Counted from the stretch's first letter, positions 1-11,592 are shown. The stretch: DNA of 64,000 nucleotides from Brachypodium distachyon (GCF_000005505.3 NC_016133.3:20522001-20586000); one strand, 5' to 3'. Made by a program: numbers and translations. Notes: a model not told the origin generated them from the letters alone.

Positions 1-1009
1 CCCCAAGTGTGCGTTTTGCTCTCACAATGAGACAATCAAGCACCTACTCAGCGACAAGTATTTAGGAACGGAGGGAGTATTTTTTTTTTTAATGCCAGTT
101 TGCTCGTTCTATGTGGTCTACTAATCAAGTGGCATTTAATCTTCGCCAGCCACAAATAATATCAAATATTTTCGGTAATTGGCTACATAGCATAGGCAGT
201 AATTTAGAGCTAACATTTTGATGGCAGCGACTGCGCTTTGTTGGTCGATTTGGCTATGCAGGAACGATGTTATTTTTAATCATAGCCGACAATCTACATC
301 TCTTATGTAGGTTATCTTTCGGTGTACCTATTGGCTCCGTTCCTGTGTGTTACTGCACAGTGTACATGCTTATGGTTATGGCTGCCTGTATTCAAGTGGA
401 GCGAGCTCTTAAATAGGTTTTACCCATAATGGGTGACAGCGTAAACTGCGGCTGCAAACTCTTTAGTATTTTTCTTGTCAGTTGTATTAAGACTTTTATT
501 TTGTCTTATCATACGGTTTTGTTGTGCTGTGTGCATCTTATTATGCAGAGGCCGGTTGCGAACTTTTCCTTCTGCCCAGTTTAGTTTGGTCCGATCATGC
601 CTTTTTTTTTTTAGAGAAGTCCGATCATGCCTTGAAGACATATATCCATCTTGTAGTGTTTCACTACACATGAACTGAACATGTAAAGTTCATTATTCTT
701 AGCGCAGCTGCACAATACAAAACAGTGCAACTTTGGTGTTGTGAGATGTGCAAGTGTGCAACCGGATGAAAACTATATTAACAAATAGAATCCCAATAGG
801 AAAGCACAAAATACAAAAAGTTTATAACCTGAAAAATAAGTTTGCAAGAACAAGTTTCATATTTGGTGAACGGAAATTGCATGAAAAAAAAACAGGTCCT
901 TCAGCGTTGTTAGACGTGAAACTAGACAATATGGGTCAATATCATGGCATATATCTTCTTCTTTTTTTAGAACATATCATGGCTCATAGCTAGCCAAGAA
1001 ATAAAAAAT
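1..1009. other. AT-rich intergenic DNA, no gene seen
   Basis: Nothing recognisable as a gene lies here. Bases about 45-80 end in GGAACGGAGGGAGTAT, which looks like the right terminus of a Stowaway-type MITE whose left part lies outside the window. Short reading frames near 420-680 and 750-990 have no recognisable domain and are judged to be chance. Confidence 0.5.
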
Positions 1010-1474
1010 GAGTAAAATACATTAGATGTCGTAATTCTTTCGCAAAGGTGCCAACTTGGTCATAAATCTTTCAAAATGCACGTTTAGGTCTCAATAGTAT
1101 TTTAAGTGGTTCATCACAGGTCCCTCTGGTGTATGCTCCCCTCTGACCGTATGACATGGCCATTTGACTAATGCCACCTATGATTGGGTCCACAGGTCAG
1201 GTAAGTACATGAATTAAAAACTTACAAAAAACTTACAGTGGTGGCGGCGTTGGGCATGATAGGGTGGGCCTGCAGCACGGGCCAATAGCGCGGCGGCGCA
1301 GAGCAGCTCCGGTGGGCAGAGCCAGATGGCATTAGTCCAACCCTAATCCATGTACTTACCGGACGTGTGATGAACCACTTAAGATACTATTGGGACCTAA
1401 ACGTGCATTTTCAAAGATTTAGAACTAACTTGGCACCTTTGTGAAAGAATTAGGACTTTTGATGCATTTTACTC
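1010..1474. mobile_element. MITE with long terminal inverted repeats (Mutator-like?)
   Basis: The first roughly 120 bases (GAGTAAAAT at 1010, then TAATTCTTTCGCAAAGGTGCC and onward to the GTGGTTCATCACAGGT stretch) return in reverse complement at 1365-1474, ending ATTTTACTC. The arms differ at scattered positions. The roughly 220-base centre is GC-rich and codes for nothing obvious. The flanks ATAAAAAAT and TAAAAAAAT could be a degraded 9-base target duplication, which would fit the Mutator superfamily, but both are AT-rich, so this is weak. The inverted repeat itself is directly visible. Confidence 0.75.
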
Positions 1475-1837
1475 TAAAAAAATTAAGGACGAAACATGGA
1501 TACCCAACTTTTTTTTCAGAGTCACTTGTAATTTCATTCAAATCCGACGTCCATTACAGGTACAATGCTTTGGATAAAAATCCGCAAAACTACAAAATAA
1601 CTCTTATAACTAAGAATTACATTGAAATCTTTCAAAGAAATCTTCTCCATGGTATCAATCTTCGCAACACGAAATACTGCCAAGGGTTCAGTAAAGATAT
1701 TGCAATCAGACTGGAGCAGCGACATCGCTACTCGAACACCCGCACGAACTTCACTACCTTTGAAGGTTTCAGAAAGCCTTGAACAACCGGGATCCATTTA
1801 CTTATGATACCTGGTTGGCATTGATAACAAGGATCTA

Positions 1838-2127
1838 ATGAATTATGAGTTTAATAGATCCTCTTTAGCAGAAAGACGTATATTCCTTGCTCATTATCAG
1901 ACAATCACTTATTCCCAAACCTCGTGTGGGGCTAATCGTTTTCATTTACCATCTCATGGACCCTTTTCGTTCCGCTTAGCCCTATCGGGTATTTTAGTGA
2001 TAGGTTCTATAAGAACTGGACGATTCTATTTGGTCAAATACCTAACGAAAAATTACGATTTTCCTTTCATTAAGGTACGAGGGCTTCTTATTCCACAAGA
2101 ACAAAAGCACCTTTTCATTCTCGCTTG
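1838..2127 (+). pseudogene. ycf2: Plastid-derived ycf2 fragment with internal deletion
   Basis: The translation runs through [40 protein letters not shown] and [13 protein letters not shown] recognise this as the region of plastid Ycf2 around its AAA-type nucleotide-binding loop (usual form GSIGTGRSYLVKYLA). After [10 protein letters not shown] the reading jumps to [16 protein letters not shown], which resembles a part of Ycf2 that normally lies more than a hundred residues further on, so an internal segment is missing. Grass plastomes themselves carry only degraded ycf2, so the deletion may predate transfer to the nucleus. The stop follows directly. This is almost certainly a NUPT and not expressed. 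It could alternatively have come through mitochondrial DNA. Confidence 0.8.
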
Positions 2128-5100
2128 AGTCACCCATCAAAAAAGATGGGAAAGCATGAGTGTTGAACGTACTTGGGCCAAGAATGATCCCCTGAAGGTA
2201 CAGGTTGTCGAACCACAAATTCTTCATCGAAACACAAAAGACAAACTCCAGATCCACAAAATATCATGCCAATAAAAGCAGTAGAGCACACTAAGGAAAA
2301 CGGTTCTGCGAGGAAACTAATCCAAAATTCGCAAGATCATACACACCGAACTTGCGGATGGAAAAACTCCTGAACGTTGGCTAGTTTGATGGGCCTACTG
2401 GGCTTCTTCCCCTTTGATGAGAACAAAAAAAATATGGCCCAAGGGTGTGAGAAAAAAAAAGGAAATAGAAGCGGGGGTTATGAAATAAAACATTTGGCCT
2501 ATGAAGTTAGCAAAAAAAAAACAATCGCCAAAAAAAGCAAAAAAGAAAATATTCGCCCAGGGTCTGAAAAAAAACTAAGTGGCTATATGCCATTGGAAAG
2601 GCCTAAAAAAATTAAAATGGTTCGGAAAAATTTGCAACAAAATCCAAGAAAATCCTGGAAATTTCAAGAAAATCACAAGAGTTGTGAATAAATGCATATG
2701 TTACTTGGTTTGCATGGTTGAACACGAAGAGTTAATTTGGATGAAAATTGCTCCGTTTCTTGTTTGAGGTTAGAAAAGAAAAAACTATCTTGTCTCTCCT
2801 AAATGTTCGTTTAATTTATGCCACCCCGCCGGCTGCTCAGCGTTGGCGACCTTTCCACCACCGCTCCAACAGTATCATCCTCAAGCATGTATGTTTGGCA
2901 CTTTGGCCACGTACGCGTTGAACAGCGCATATGCAAAAATTTGAGGTGTCCGTGCGTACGTACAGGTCTGGTAAATAAAATCTGCAAGTTGTTTTAGAAT
3001 CTTGGTGCGGCGGCGATACGTCGCAGTCGTCTCTGTTTCGGCAAACGGCATCCTGGCACGCGGCCCCTCGTGGGGCGCGTGGTGTTGACGCTGGCTGGAA
3101 CTGGAAATCGGACCGGCAAGTGGCATCAGCGACGGTGTGCGGACGCCCAGGCAGGCGCAGGTCCACGTGAGCTCCCTCGTGTCGTGCCATGCACAGCGCC
3201 CAAACCACGCATATATTCTTTTGTTTGTTTGACGATATTTTGTACACTTTTATCTACATGTGATTTATACAATAATACACAAGTGCAGGTTAGAATACTT
3301 GTTGATGGAAATCACAGAGATTTCTTGTGCGTACAAACGGCTGCACGTGTAATACATGTGCGCTAGAAATAAACCTTCTCAAATACACGCATGCAACATC
3401 CATGCGTGTGTGTGCGTGTTGGTGCTGTTTATTTTCTGATTTAAACGCCCATATGGATAATACGTGCTGCTGTACATGTGTATGCATGGAAACTGACGTC
3501 AAGTATATATGGGAGCTAATATGATAGGTATGGCAAAGCATTGACTGATTTTCGTATATACACGTTGATTGATTTGTGCTTGAGAATAGAAGGCGGTGGT
3601 AAAGCTTTCCAAAACAGTGATGCAGCCGTCGATGGAGTCCTAGCTCGCGCATATATAAACCAACACCCCGGCGGCTGGAGGGGGGAGGCGCCCCAGGCGG
3701 TGGCAAGAGCGGCCAGGCCAAGGCTAGCGGCGGCCATGGTCCTCCGACGTGCGTAGAAGAGATGAAGTCGCCTTGGCAGCGCCGACGCGCATGGTGCAGC
3801 AGGCCGCATGAAGCTCATCTCGGGACTTTAATATATGCATCCATCTCAATTTCTGTGTATCCAGGACCTAGCTCAATCAGGTTATGGGCAGCAGCGCCTC
3901 TGCACGTCCAGCTAGCCTAGCCGGCGGGCGCGCTAGGCGGCGACGGCGGCAACGACACACGCCAAGGCGAGGGCCAGCCGGTCAGGCGCCAGACCTCGAG
4001 GCTGCGTGTCCAAGGCGGCGGCAAGCTCCACAGGCCAGCGTGGGCAGAGCAGACCTGCTCATCGATCCAACATGCACGAAGATCAGCGTTGGAGATCAAC
4101 ACTAATCTCTCTTACGTATACTTGTTGCTCTCCTAGGTGCAGCTCGTCTTGTTTCTCTCCCAGGTGCAGCTCGCCTGCATGCATGGCAACACATGGTGCG
4201 GCTGAATGGCGGCCACTGCCCGTCCATGATGTGGCCTAAACCACGCCCAAGATTAACGATGGCTCTTTATAGGGCTATGAATCTTTATTTTTCAGGGTAC
4301 AGAGAAGAACCATACACACCATCCATCATCCACTTCGACCAGAGCCTACGGCTGTTGCCGTTGGCATTGCCGCACACACCGTCGGGATTTGGCAGCTTGT
4401 GCGTCTGCGCTACCAGCATGCCCATTTGTCATCAGGCGAGACGCCGCTGCTCACGGCGTCCCTCTGCACGGTGTCCATCGAGACACCGCCATACACGGTG
4501 TCATGCTGGACCTCGTTGCTCCACGCAGGGCACCGACTACGTCATCGACACGTAGCCATGTATTCCAACATCTACGCCGACACTCTTCCCCAACATCATC
4601 CAAGCACCGACGAGGCGAGGCTTTACTCCACCGACTAGTCCTTCTCCGATGACGTAAGTATGTTAGTTGCTTACACCGACGAGGTGCTGGCAAGTCATCT
4701 CGTCCGACACTGGTAAGGCGGTCATCCCAAGGCCTGGCATCGACAAGGCGAAGGCCACCCATCCTGTACGTCTAAGCCGACGAGGCTGAGACATCTTCTT
4801 CATCGGACAACGACAAGCCGGTGGTCTACGGGTAAGCATCGTCGGAGCCTTGGCATACCGCCCCACCCCTCCACTTCGCCTCCACGTCCGTCTACACCAA
4901 GCACACGAAGAAGACAAGACTCGAAGACGACGGTTATTGCAGTAGCTTAATCGGAGGTGTCTCGCGGCTCGAGCCGTGGGAGTAATTAAGCGGGAGCTTT
5001 ACGAGGCCCTATGAACCAAGACACCACAATCTCCCATGTCATATTGGCCGTGTTTGCAGGCCACGGAGCGCACTACATTATGGAAAATTGTAATTTTGTT

Positions 5101-5340
5101 TCTCTAATCAAGATTAATAAAATGCATATTTCCCTATGTTTTATTTGTGTATTTAGGTACACTGGCACGCCCGCATTTTATTTTCACCGGCGCAAGAAAG
5201 ATACTTAAGTACTTTTCGTGTCAAACATTGTTCAACAACGACCCTCGACAGATGCAGTTTCAATTGAGACATTTAGAGTCGCTGACATAATTAGGTAGCC
5301 AGCCGACCAGTTTCCGAAAGGACATCTCTCTTTACGCACT
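2128..5340. other. Intergenic and decayed repeat DNA, no supportable gene
   Basis: Bases 2380-2690 are A-rich with runs of lysine codons and look like chance coding. Bases 2840-4110 are GC-rich in patches and have a TATA-like ATATATAAA near 3651, but no frame with a known domain follows. Bases 4380-4920 contain several short echoes of CCGACGAGG, typical of decayed retroelement DNA. I could not assign any of it to a family. Confidence 0.4.
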
Positions 5341-5357
5341 CCCGGCCGGCCGACGCC

Positions 5358-5365
5358 TATATAAA
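5358..5365 (+). promoter_or_regulatory. TATA box of FPF1-like gene
   Basis: TATATAAA lies 97 bases upstream of the ATG at 5462, at the expected place for a plant promoter of a gene with a short leader. Confidence 0.6.
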
Positions 5366-5461
5366 CACCTCAATTCATACACGCAGCTGCAGGTAATTCA
5401 AGCACAAATGAAATTTCAGGAGCTGGGCTAGGTAACAGGCCGGTAGATCATCTCCATCTCG

Positions 5462-5768
5462 ATGGCGGCAGGAGGCGTGTGGGTGTTCAGGAACGACGGG
5501 GTGACGGAGCTGGAGCAGGAGGGGAGCAGGAGGGGCAAAGAAGGCGCTGGTGTACGTGGCGGCGAACGAGACGATGCGTTCCCTGGAGCGGCTGGGGACG
5601 CTGGGGTGGGAGCGCTACTACGAGGACCGGGCCGTGGTGCAGCTCCACAGGCGCGACGGCAGCGCCGACCTCATCTCGCTCCCGCGCGACTTCTCCAGGC
5701 TCCGCTCCACCCACATGTACGACGTCGTCGTCAAGAACCGACACCACTTCAAGGTCGTCGACGTCTAA
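5462..5768 (+). pseudogene. FPF1: FLOWERING PROMOTING FACTOR 1-like, 1-base frameshift
   Basis: Single-exon gene. The first frame reads MAAGGVWVFRNDGVTELEQ, matching the FPF1 start (usual form M.GVWVFKNGVVRL). From about 5541 the homology continues in the next frame: ALVYVAANETMRSLERLG, then LGWERYYED, DFSRLRSTHMYDVVVKN and HHFKVVDV before the TAA. One surplus base at roughly 5538-5541 (GGCAAAGAAGGC) explains the switch. FPF1 family proteins are about 100-115 residues, and the length after ignoring the extra base fits. They are small plant-specific proteins linked to flowering time and gibberellin responses. The promoter looks intact, so this is either a recent pseudogene or a sequencing error. 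A plastid ndhK insertion begins about 100 bases downstream. Confidence 0.85.
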
Positions 5769-5865
5769 GCTCGCGAGTTCCAAGTACGTCCGGCCGGTTC
5801 CATTAATTCCACCTATGGCTGCTGGCCCCAATCGTGTCGTCATGTGTCATACCACCCCGTTGGAG

Positions 5866-6190
5866 CAATTCTTGCTCATAAGTTCCAGTACGAGTACTCC
5901 GCCGAACATAAAGCTTGTGACCGGCAGTAAAATATCGGTTTTTATTTTGAGATCGAATTCGATCTTCAACTATTTCTCGCGATATCTTCTTACGAAGTTT
6001 TGTTAGGGCATCTATGACTGCCTCCGGTTTAGGTGGGCAACCCGGCAAGTAGACATCCACAGGAATTAACTTATCAACTCCTCGAACAGTACTGTAGGAA
6101 TCCGTACTAAACATTCCCCCTTAATAGTACAAGCTCCTACCGTGTTTGCATACGGCTGCACCCATATTTCATAGACTCTGGCTACGTAGG
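5866..6190 (-). pseudogene. ndhK: Plastid-derived ndhK fragment
   Basis: Read on the minus strand, the sequence gives [18 protein letters not shown], then [35 protein letters not shown] and [20 protein letters not shown]. This is the C-terminal half of the plastid NADH dehydrogenase-like subunit NdhK, including the VYLPGCPP iron-sulfur ligand region. At about 6120-6180 the frame is broken (CACGGTAGGAGC), although MKYG and GACTI-like remnants remain. Homology stops after EQELLQ near 5866. A plastid gene fragment without its neighbours next to nuclear sequence is a NUPT and not functional. Confidence 0.88.
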
Positions 6191-6336
6191 AGTATTTGGC
6201 AAGCCAATCCCGTTCCGTTGCAAGATTCTCTACAGGGGTTGAGAGAGACTTGAGAGAGGTTGAACTAAAATTGTATCATTCCTCGTCGATCTCTGTCAGG
6301 TTGGGCAAAACCGAACTGACCTTTAGCCAACTCTAT

Positions 6337-6804
6337 CTAATTTTTGTCGCCATTGCTTTGGGACTTTTTCTTCTGCTTGCTCTGGTCCTTCTTAGCGCCA
6401 CTTCCGGATGCTTCGCCGCTTCTCTTGGCGTACAGGTTCTGCCATTGAGCTCTAGTGAGCATGAGATGCTCGTCCTCTTTTCTATCTCCGTAGCTATGTC
6501 GAAGACGTTCATCGTGGGCCTTGTACCACCCAACCAGATCCTCCATCGTGAGGGTTTTTATATCAACACACTGCTCGATCGAGATGACAATCTGCACATA
6601 TCGAGGGGACGCAGCACGGAGGAATCGGCGCACGACCGATACTTCTATTAGGGTTTCATCGAGATCCCTAATTCCGTTTACCAGAGTAGAAACTCTTGCT
6701 GCAAACTCATTGACTGTAGTCGTTCCGATCCAATCGTGGATAGAAGTCGCTGGTGGCGCCGCAGATTCTTTAGCGGCCCCAGACGCAGATGCTCCCGGCG
6801 CCAT
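6337..6804 (-). pseudogene. Copia gag fragment (UBN2-type)
   Basis: The 155-codon minus-strand frame begins MAPGASASGAAKESAAPP. It contains FAARVSTLVNGIRDLDE, VVRRFLRAASPRYVQIVISI, LTMEDLVGWYKAHDERL and the typical LMLTRAQWQNLYAKRSGE followed by a Gly/Lys-rich tail. This is the Gag core of Copia retrotransposons (UBN2/DUF4219 family). It stops before the zinc knuckle, and no protease, integrase or RT follows, so only the 5' end of an element remains. Its ATG lies just inside the primer-binding site and LTR at 6834 and beyond. Confidence 0.85.
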
Positions 6805-6833
6805 GATCTACTTTCCTTCAAGATCACAACGAG

Positions 6834-7190
6834 GTTTTGATACCAAATGTTGGATTTGGCCCTAATTCACGTCCTGCCGCGGTAGCTTTCTTCCTGCCGC
6901 GGCAGAAAACAGAACAGCAAAACAGAGTTTTAGAGCTATCGATTAGAAGAGATTTGAACTCGAGATTTTCCTGGCAATAAGCTGCCTTTGCCGTGCCTTT
7001 GTATTCCTTTGTGTATGGGTTACATACGAGACCGACTCCGCGTCCAACTCGACAGGAATCCCTGCCCAACACGACGCTACCCGAATACAACTTCGGTTTA
7101 GACTCAACGCTAAGACTCTTACTGGATATCAATCCGACTCTTACTGGACACAAAATCCTATGAAAATCTACTCTTACCGGAGTTCATCTT
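6834..7190 (-). repeat. 5' LTR and primer-binding site of the Copia fragment
   Basis: On the minus strand the LTR ends ...CCAACA at 6848 and is followed by TTTGGTATCA, the usual Copia primer-binding site matching initiator tRNA-Met, then by the gag start. The outer LTR end (a minus-strand TG) cannot be fixed, because no second LTR is present in the window. About 7190 is an estimate. Confidence 0.55.
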
Positions 7191-7508
7191 ATACCACAAT
7201 GAAACTCCTTATTACAGAAACCGAAGCTGAAACTAATTGCAAATTGGGCTTAGAACTCACATAATTAACTTAGGTATGCGTGCGTGCCTTCTAATAAGAA
7301 AAGGAGGGAGCAACACAGTTTAGTTTTCAGGCCACAACAAGTAGAATTAAGTTCCAGTACATCATGCATGGAAAGATGAACAAAATACATACAGAAACGC
7401 ACGCAAGGATGCATCAAAGATACGAAAAGAGCTGCAACACTTCAATTCTTATTCCCACACGCATAATAAAGTTTTTCTGTAAATCGATCACGCATCAAAG
7501 ATGAAGAA

Positions 7509-8006
7509 TTACAAAACGAGACGCGTACACCCAATGGCGAAGCTTCGATTCTTTCTGATCCCATGAATAGACTTGAGAAGGCCTGTAAGTACGGAAGGGC
7601 AGCTTGCCTCCAGGTGCTCATACCCCTCCGTCGCCAACACCGCATCAAGGATCGTAGGACTGCTAACGATGAACTCGACACACTTGGCCCTGAGGCGCGA
7701 GCAGTCGACAGTCGTGCTGCTCAGCTAAAGCCAGCGTCGTCGCCGCCGTGTCCACTGAGATGCCGCCGGCGAGCTTCCCATCGCAGATGAGCTTGAGCCT
7801 GTCCAGCCCGTACCTGTCCGCCGCCGCGGGCAGGTGCTGCGCCATCGTCGCCACCGCCGCCAGTTCTTCCTGGTCAAGTTCAGGGACGGTGTCGGTGTAG
7901 ATGAAGTGCAGCATGGCCCTGAATGCTGCCGCCTCCATGCCCTCGATCTCCACGCGCCGCGAGCGCGTCTCCTTCATGGCCCCGAAGAACTCTGGCCATG
8001 AACACT
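7509..8006 (-). pseudogene. MATH-BTB gene, 3' part (BTB end plus BACK-like tail)
   Basis: On the minus strand, VFMA followed by EFFGAMKET, IEGMEAAAFRAMLHFIYTDT and PAAADRYGLDRLKLICDGKL gives the second half of a BTB/POZ domain as in plant BPM (MATH-BTB) Cullin-3 adaptors. The tail AKCVEFIVSSPTILDAVLAT and the stop at 7509 complete the usual C-terminus. Two breaks are visible. One extra base near 7993 separates VFMA from EFFGAMKET, and a 7-base duplication (GACTGTC) near 7700-7713 shifts the frame before RAKCVEF. The N-terminal MATH half is absent here. A matching MATH half on the same strand lies at 11592-11955 with retroelements in between, so the two are probably parts of one gene. Confidence 0.85.
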
Positions 8007-8159
8007 GTTGGAAAATTAAGCAATTTCGAAAATAACAATTCAATGAATAGTTCCAGAATATAGATCATGACTACAGTAGCAACTAACAGATGCATCTTGA
8101 AAATACTAGAAGTATTAAACAGCCCAACGAACAGCAATATGAACTCGCAGATCATAACT

Positions 8160-9860
8160 AAACAACAGATTGAATCACAGCATACGTACTGTTGCGGTGG
8201 AGAGGAAACCGTTGCTGTTGCGTTCGCTTGACGAAGTTGTTGACGAAGAAGATGGCGGCGCGTCGCGCACCTGCCGGTTCGAAGAGGCAGATGACCCGTG
8301 GTTGCAGGGAAGCGAGCAGTCGCGCGGAGCGCTTCCCAAAAACCTTATTCGTCCTCTCCCGTACAGGATCGCAAAGGCGAAAGGTTCCGGAGACCTGCTC
8401 TCCCGATCGCGGGTACACGCCGGCGCTCGGGATGGAGTAGACTACGACGACGGCGCAAAAGCGAGAGACAGGCGAAACCCTACCTCGGTTGTGTTGCGTA
8501 GCGATCGGAGGGACAGAGCTCTGATACCAATTGAAAGATCGGTATGGTCGACTAGAGGGGGGCGAATAGGCGACTAACAAATTTTACTTTTTAATTTTTT
8601 TTTCTTGAAAGATACAAACACTTAATCCTAGGGTTCACTAAATTTTCTAAAAGGAATGCAACCCTAGTATGAAGTGCAATAGCCGAAGCACTAGCCGAAG
8701 CAAAGTATAGACAATGAAGTAAAACAAGTAAAGAGGGCAAGTATGATACCACACGGGAAGACGAAGATTTCACCAGAGTTCCACCTATTGGGATCGGTGT
8801 ACGTCTCCGTTTGGAGAAGTGCTCTACCACAAAGGGAGAGACGCCACGAAGGCTCACTCTATTCTCCAACTCGCCACACCACAAAGGTGGGATGAGCTCT
8901 CACAACACCACAAAGGCGAGGTGAGTTTCACTAATGGCTTCCTTGAAGGCGAACGCCGAACCTTTACAAACAAGGGAAAGGGCACGAATCCATAACTAAA
9001 TTCGAGGCTCCTTCCCAAATCCACAAACACCTCCTCACAAGATTGGAGTGCTTGAAGAGACACCTTCCGGTTAGGGATCCCAAAATTCCAAGAGTAACAA
9101 AATCCACCAAGGAGAACGAGGGGAATCAACTTTTGATTTGGTGAAACCTTAGATCGAGCTCTTCTCAACCATTCCTCAAAGTATTGGCTTGGGGGATGCA
9201 CTAGGGAGAGAGATCTCGAGATTTGAAGCTCTTGGTGTTCTTGAGTGAGAGAATGGGGATGAACTGGGTGTGCTCGGGCCAGGAAACCCGTTGGGGACGA
9301 AGCCCCTTTTATACCCCATCGAAATCCAACCGTTGAGACACAATTCAGTAACACCAGTACCAGGGCGGTAGTGGACCGGAAGTTCTAGGGGGTAGAACTT
9401 CCGCCCTGCTACCGGTCTCCTACCGTTATACGCCGTAGGATTCCAGTAGCGTTTCAGTACCTGACCAGTACCAGGGCAGAACTTCCGCCCACCGGAACCT
9501 CCGGCTATTTAGGCGGTAGTACCGGCTAACTCTGAAAAAGTCTGACAGGCTTAGCAGGATTAAAACCCTCTCAACTCAAAATTGGGATTAGGTTTTATGT
9601 GGGTGCAATCTAATAGATTTGTGTACCTGAAGTTGATTAACCCAAAGCTTTCCCAAATGGACTCCCTCTTTATAGTACGGATTTTCCTACGACTCAATAA
9701 AATAAAACGCCGTAAATCCTTATACTCTTCTTTCCTTTTCGAGGGCGATGAATCGTGTCACAACACTAGTTATCAAATCTGAAAACACTTGGTGCACGAT
9801 TAGTCCACAAGTTATGTTGTCATTAACACCAAAACACTTAGAGATCGAAATGCCCTTTCA
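8160..9860 (-). mobile_element. LTR retrotransposon remnant: LTR, primer-binding site, leader
   Basis: Bases 8532-9860 begin TGAAAGATCGG and end TGCCCTTTCA, so both ends carry inverted TGAAAG/CTTTCA. On the minus strand the LTR is followed by ATTGGTATCAGAGC (8518-8531), a perfect Copia-type primer-binding site. The next roughly 360 bases (8160-8517) are leader sequence with no recognisable Gag. The TCGACTAGAGGGGGGCGAATAGGCGAC motif region and the repeated ACTTCCGCC and GGTAGT motifs near 9360-9530 are familiar from grass LTR elements. The body and second LTR are missing. Family not assigned. Confidence 0.7.
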
Positions 9861-11592
9861 TATAGTCCCGCAGTTATAGGTCGGTTCGGTTTACAAAACC
9901 TGAACCGACTCCACAAAAATACCTCGCGCGCGTGAAAAAAAGATAGGAAGCACCGCACCGTCACGGCTCGAACTCGAAGGAGGAGGAGGAGGAGGAGGAG
10001 GAGCGCGCGTGGGGATTTTCCGTGCTCACTTGCTCAACAGGTGAGAAGCAACATTCTTTATATGTTGGTCTCACTCACTCTAAACTAGCAAGGTGGGACT
10101 ATTCCCTTCCCACTCCCCTCATCCCACTTCATGAATGTGCCTTTGAGATTTTCAGAATTTATTAAAACTTGGGCTTGGGCTGATCAGGCCCACCAACACC
10201 AAATTCAAACAATCCCCCACCAGATCTCAAATACCCATTTAGAGATTTACCTGTTCTCGCTACTTGTTTATATACTAGTGTGTCAGCAGAGACTGTTAAG
10301 TTGAACTTCTGCCTAGAACTTTAAGTTACATCCATCCACACTCACAATGGACCAAGCCTTGAATTGCAAGCTGGCGTGAAATAGATTTCACTCAAAGTCA
10401 ACCAGTACTGGGCTATCAGTAGTCTACCCCGCGGGTGGAGCATATGCGTCATACTCCATGGTCTCTTCATGAGTTACTAGAGATCACCCAAATCTCATAA
10501 ACTGCGACGTTAGACAGTCGGACTCATATAGGTGTGTTCTTTCAAGAATACTCTGTAGGACATCATCTTTCGCTACTCATATATAGCCGCAATGAACACA
10601 TTAAGGCATGTCGCCAACCTGCCTTACAGCAATTTGAGAGTCGCACATCTTCACATAGAGAGGGTTATAACATACTCTCCTCTGTTATACCGATAGCTTC
10701 GTTCTTCTCATATCCTACTTCACGGGATCTTCGATCACATAGGTTAGGTTACCACTATATGGCACAAAATTCATGGGTCTCAACCCCATCTCCCTCGATG
10801 CACTCTCTATCACATTACGTGATAGTCCCTTGGTAAAGGGATCTGCCAGGTTTTTCTATGTTTGAATATATGTGACAGTTATCACTCCGGAGTTTTTCAA
10901 TTTTTTGACAGACTGCACACGTCTCCTCACGTGTTTTGATGACTTCGCGTTATCCTTTGAACTGTTCAGTTTAGTAATAACCGTTTGATTATCACAGTTC
11001 ATCAGAATAGCCGGCACTGGTTTTTCAACCACCGACAAGTCCATCAAAAGATCTCTCAACCACTCTGCCTCAAAGGTGGTTGTATCTAAAGCAGCAAGCT
11101 CTGCTTTCATAGTTGACCTCGTCAATATGGTATGTTTGCAAGATCTCCATGATACTACACCACCACCAAGTATGAATACATACCCGGTTGTGGCGTAGAG
11201 ATCATCTGCTTCAGAGATCCAGTTCAAATCACAATATCCCTCAAGCAGAGCTGGATGCCCTGAATAATGTATTCCATAACTCATCGTACCTTTTAGATGG
11301 CGCAATATCCTTTCTAGTGCATACCAATGATCTATACCCGGGTTTAACGTGAACCTACTCAGTTTGCACACGGCAAAAGAGATATCAGGCCTCGTAGCGC
11401 TAGCTAAGTACATAAGGGAACCGATTATTTGAGAGTATCTCAATTGATCTTTCCCTTCTCCATTGTTCTTTCTGAGTATCACGCTGGGGTCATACGGTGT
11501 TGGTGAAGGTTTGCTGTCAGTAAAACCGAAGCGACTCAAGACCTTCTCAACATAGTGGGATTGCAACAAAGTAATTCCACTCTCATATTTAT
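9861..11592 (-). mobile_element. Copia retrotransposon 3' part (RT end, RNase H, 3' LTR)
   Basis: Minus-strand coding 11592-10715 has SGITLLQSHYVEKVLSRFGF, YSQIIGSLMYLASATRPDIS (RT thumb/connection), then GYCDLNWISEADDLYATTGY, VSWRSCKHTILTRSTMKAEL and CDNQTVITKLNS (RNase H), and ends ADPFTKGLSRNVIESASREM...NFVPYSG. One TAG stop at about 10856 interrupts it before NLADPFTKG. On the minus strand the polypurine tract GGTGGGGGAT (10212-10221) precedes an LTR starting TGTTTGAATTTGG at 10211. A TATAAAG lies within the LTR, and its far end is cut by the TGAAAG LTR at 9860. A (GGA)n run is at 9979-10003. The 5' two thirds of the element are missing, and the break at about 11592 joins directly to a MATH domain. 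Confidence 0.85.

Noticed and set aside
1534..1797. 87-codon minus-strand frame (RVAMSLLQSDCNIFTEPLAV)
   Set aside because: It looks protein-like, but I do not recognise it and it abuts the plastid fragment. No start, splice or family evidence was found.
2837..4240. Overlapping GC-rich frames on both strands
   Set aside because: Several frames are open at once because of composition. None has a recognisable motif or splice pattern.
5866..6190. ndhK as a functional gene
   Set aside because: It is a partial fragment with a frame break, in nuclear context and without plastid neighbours.
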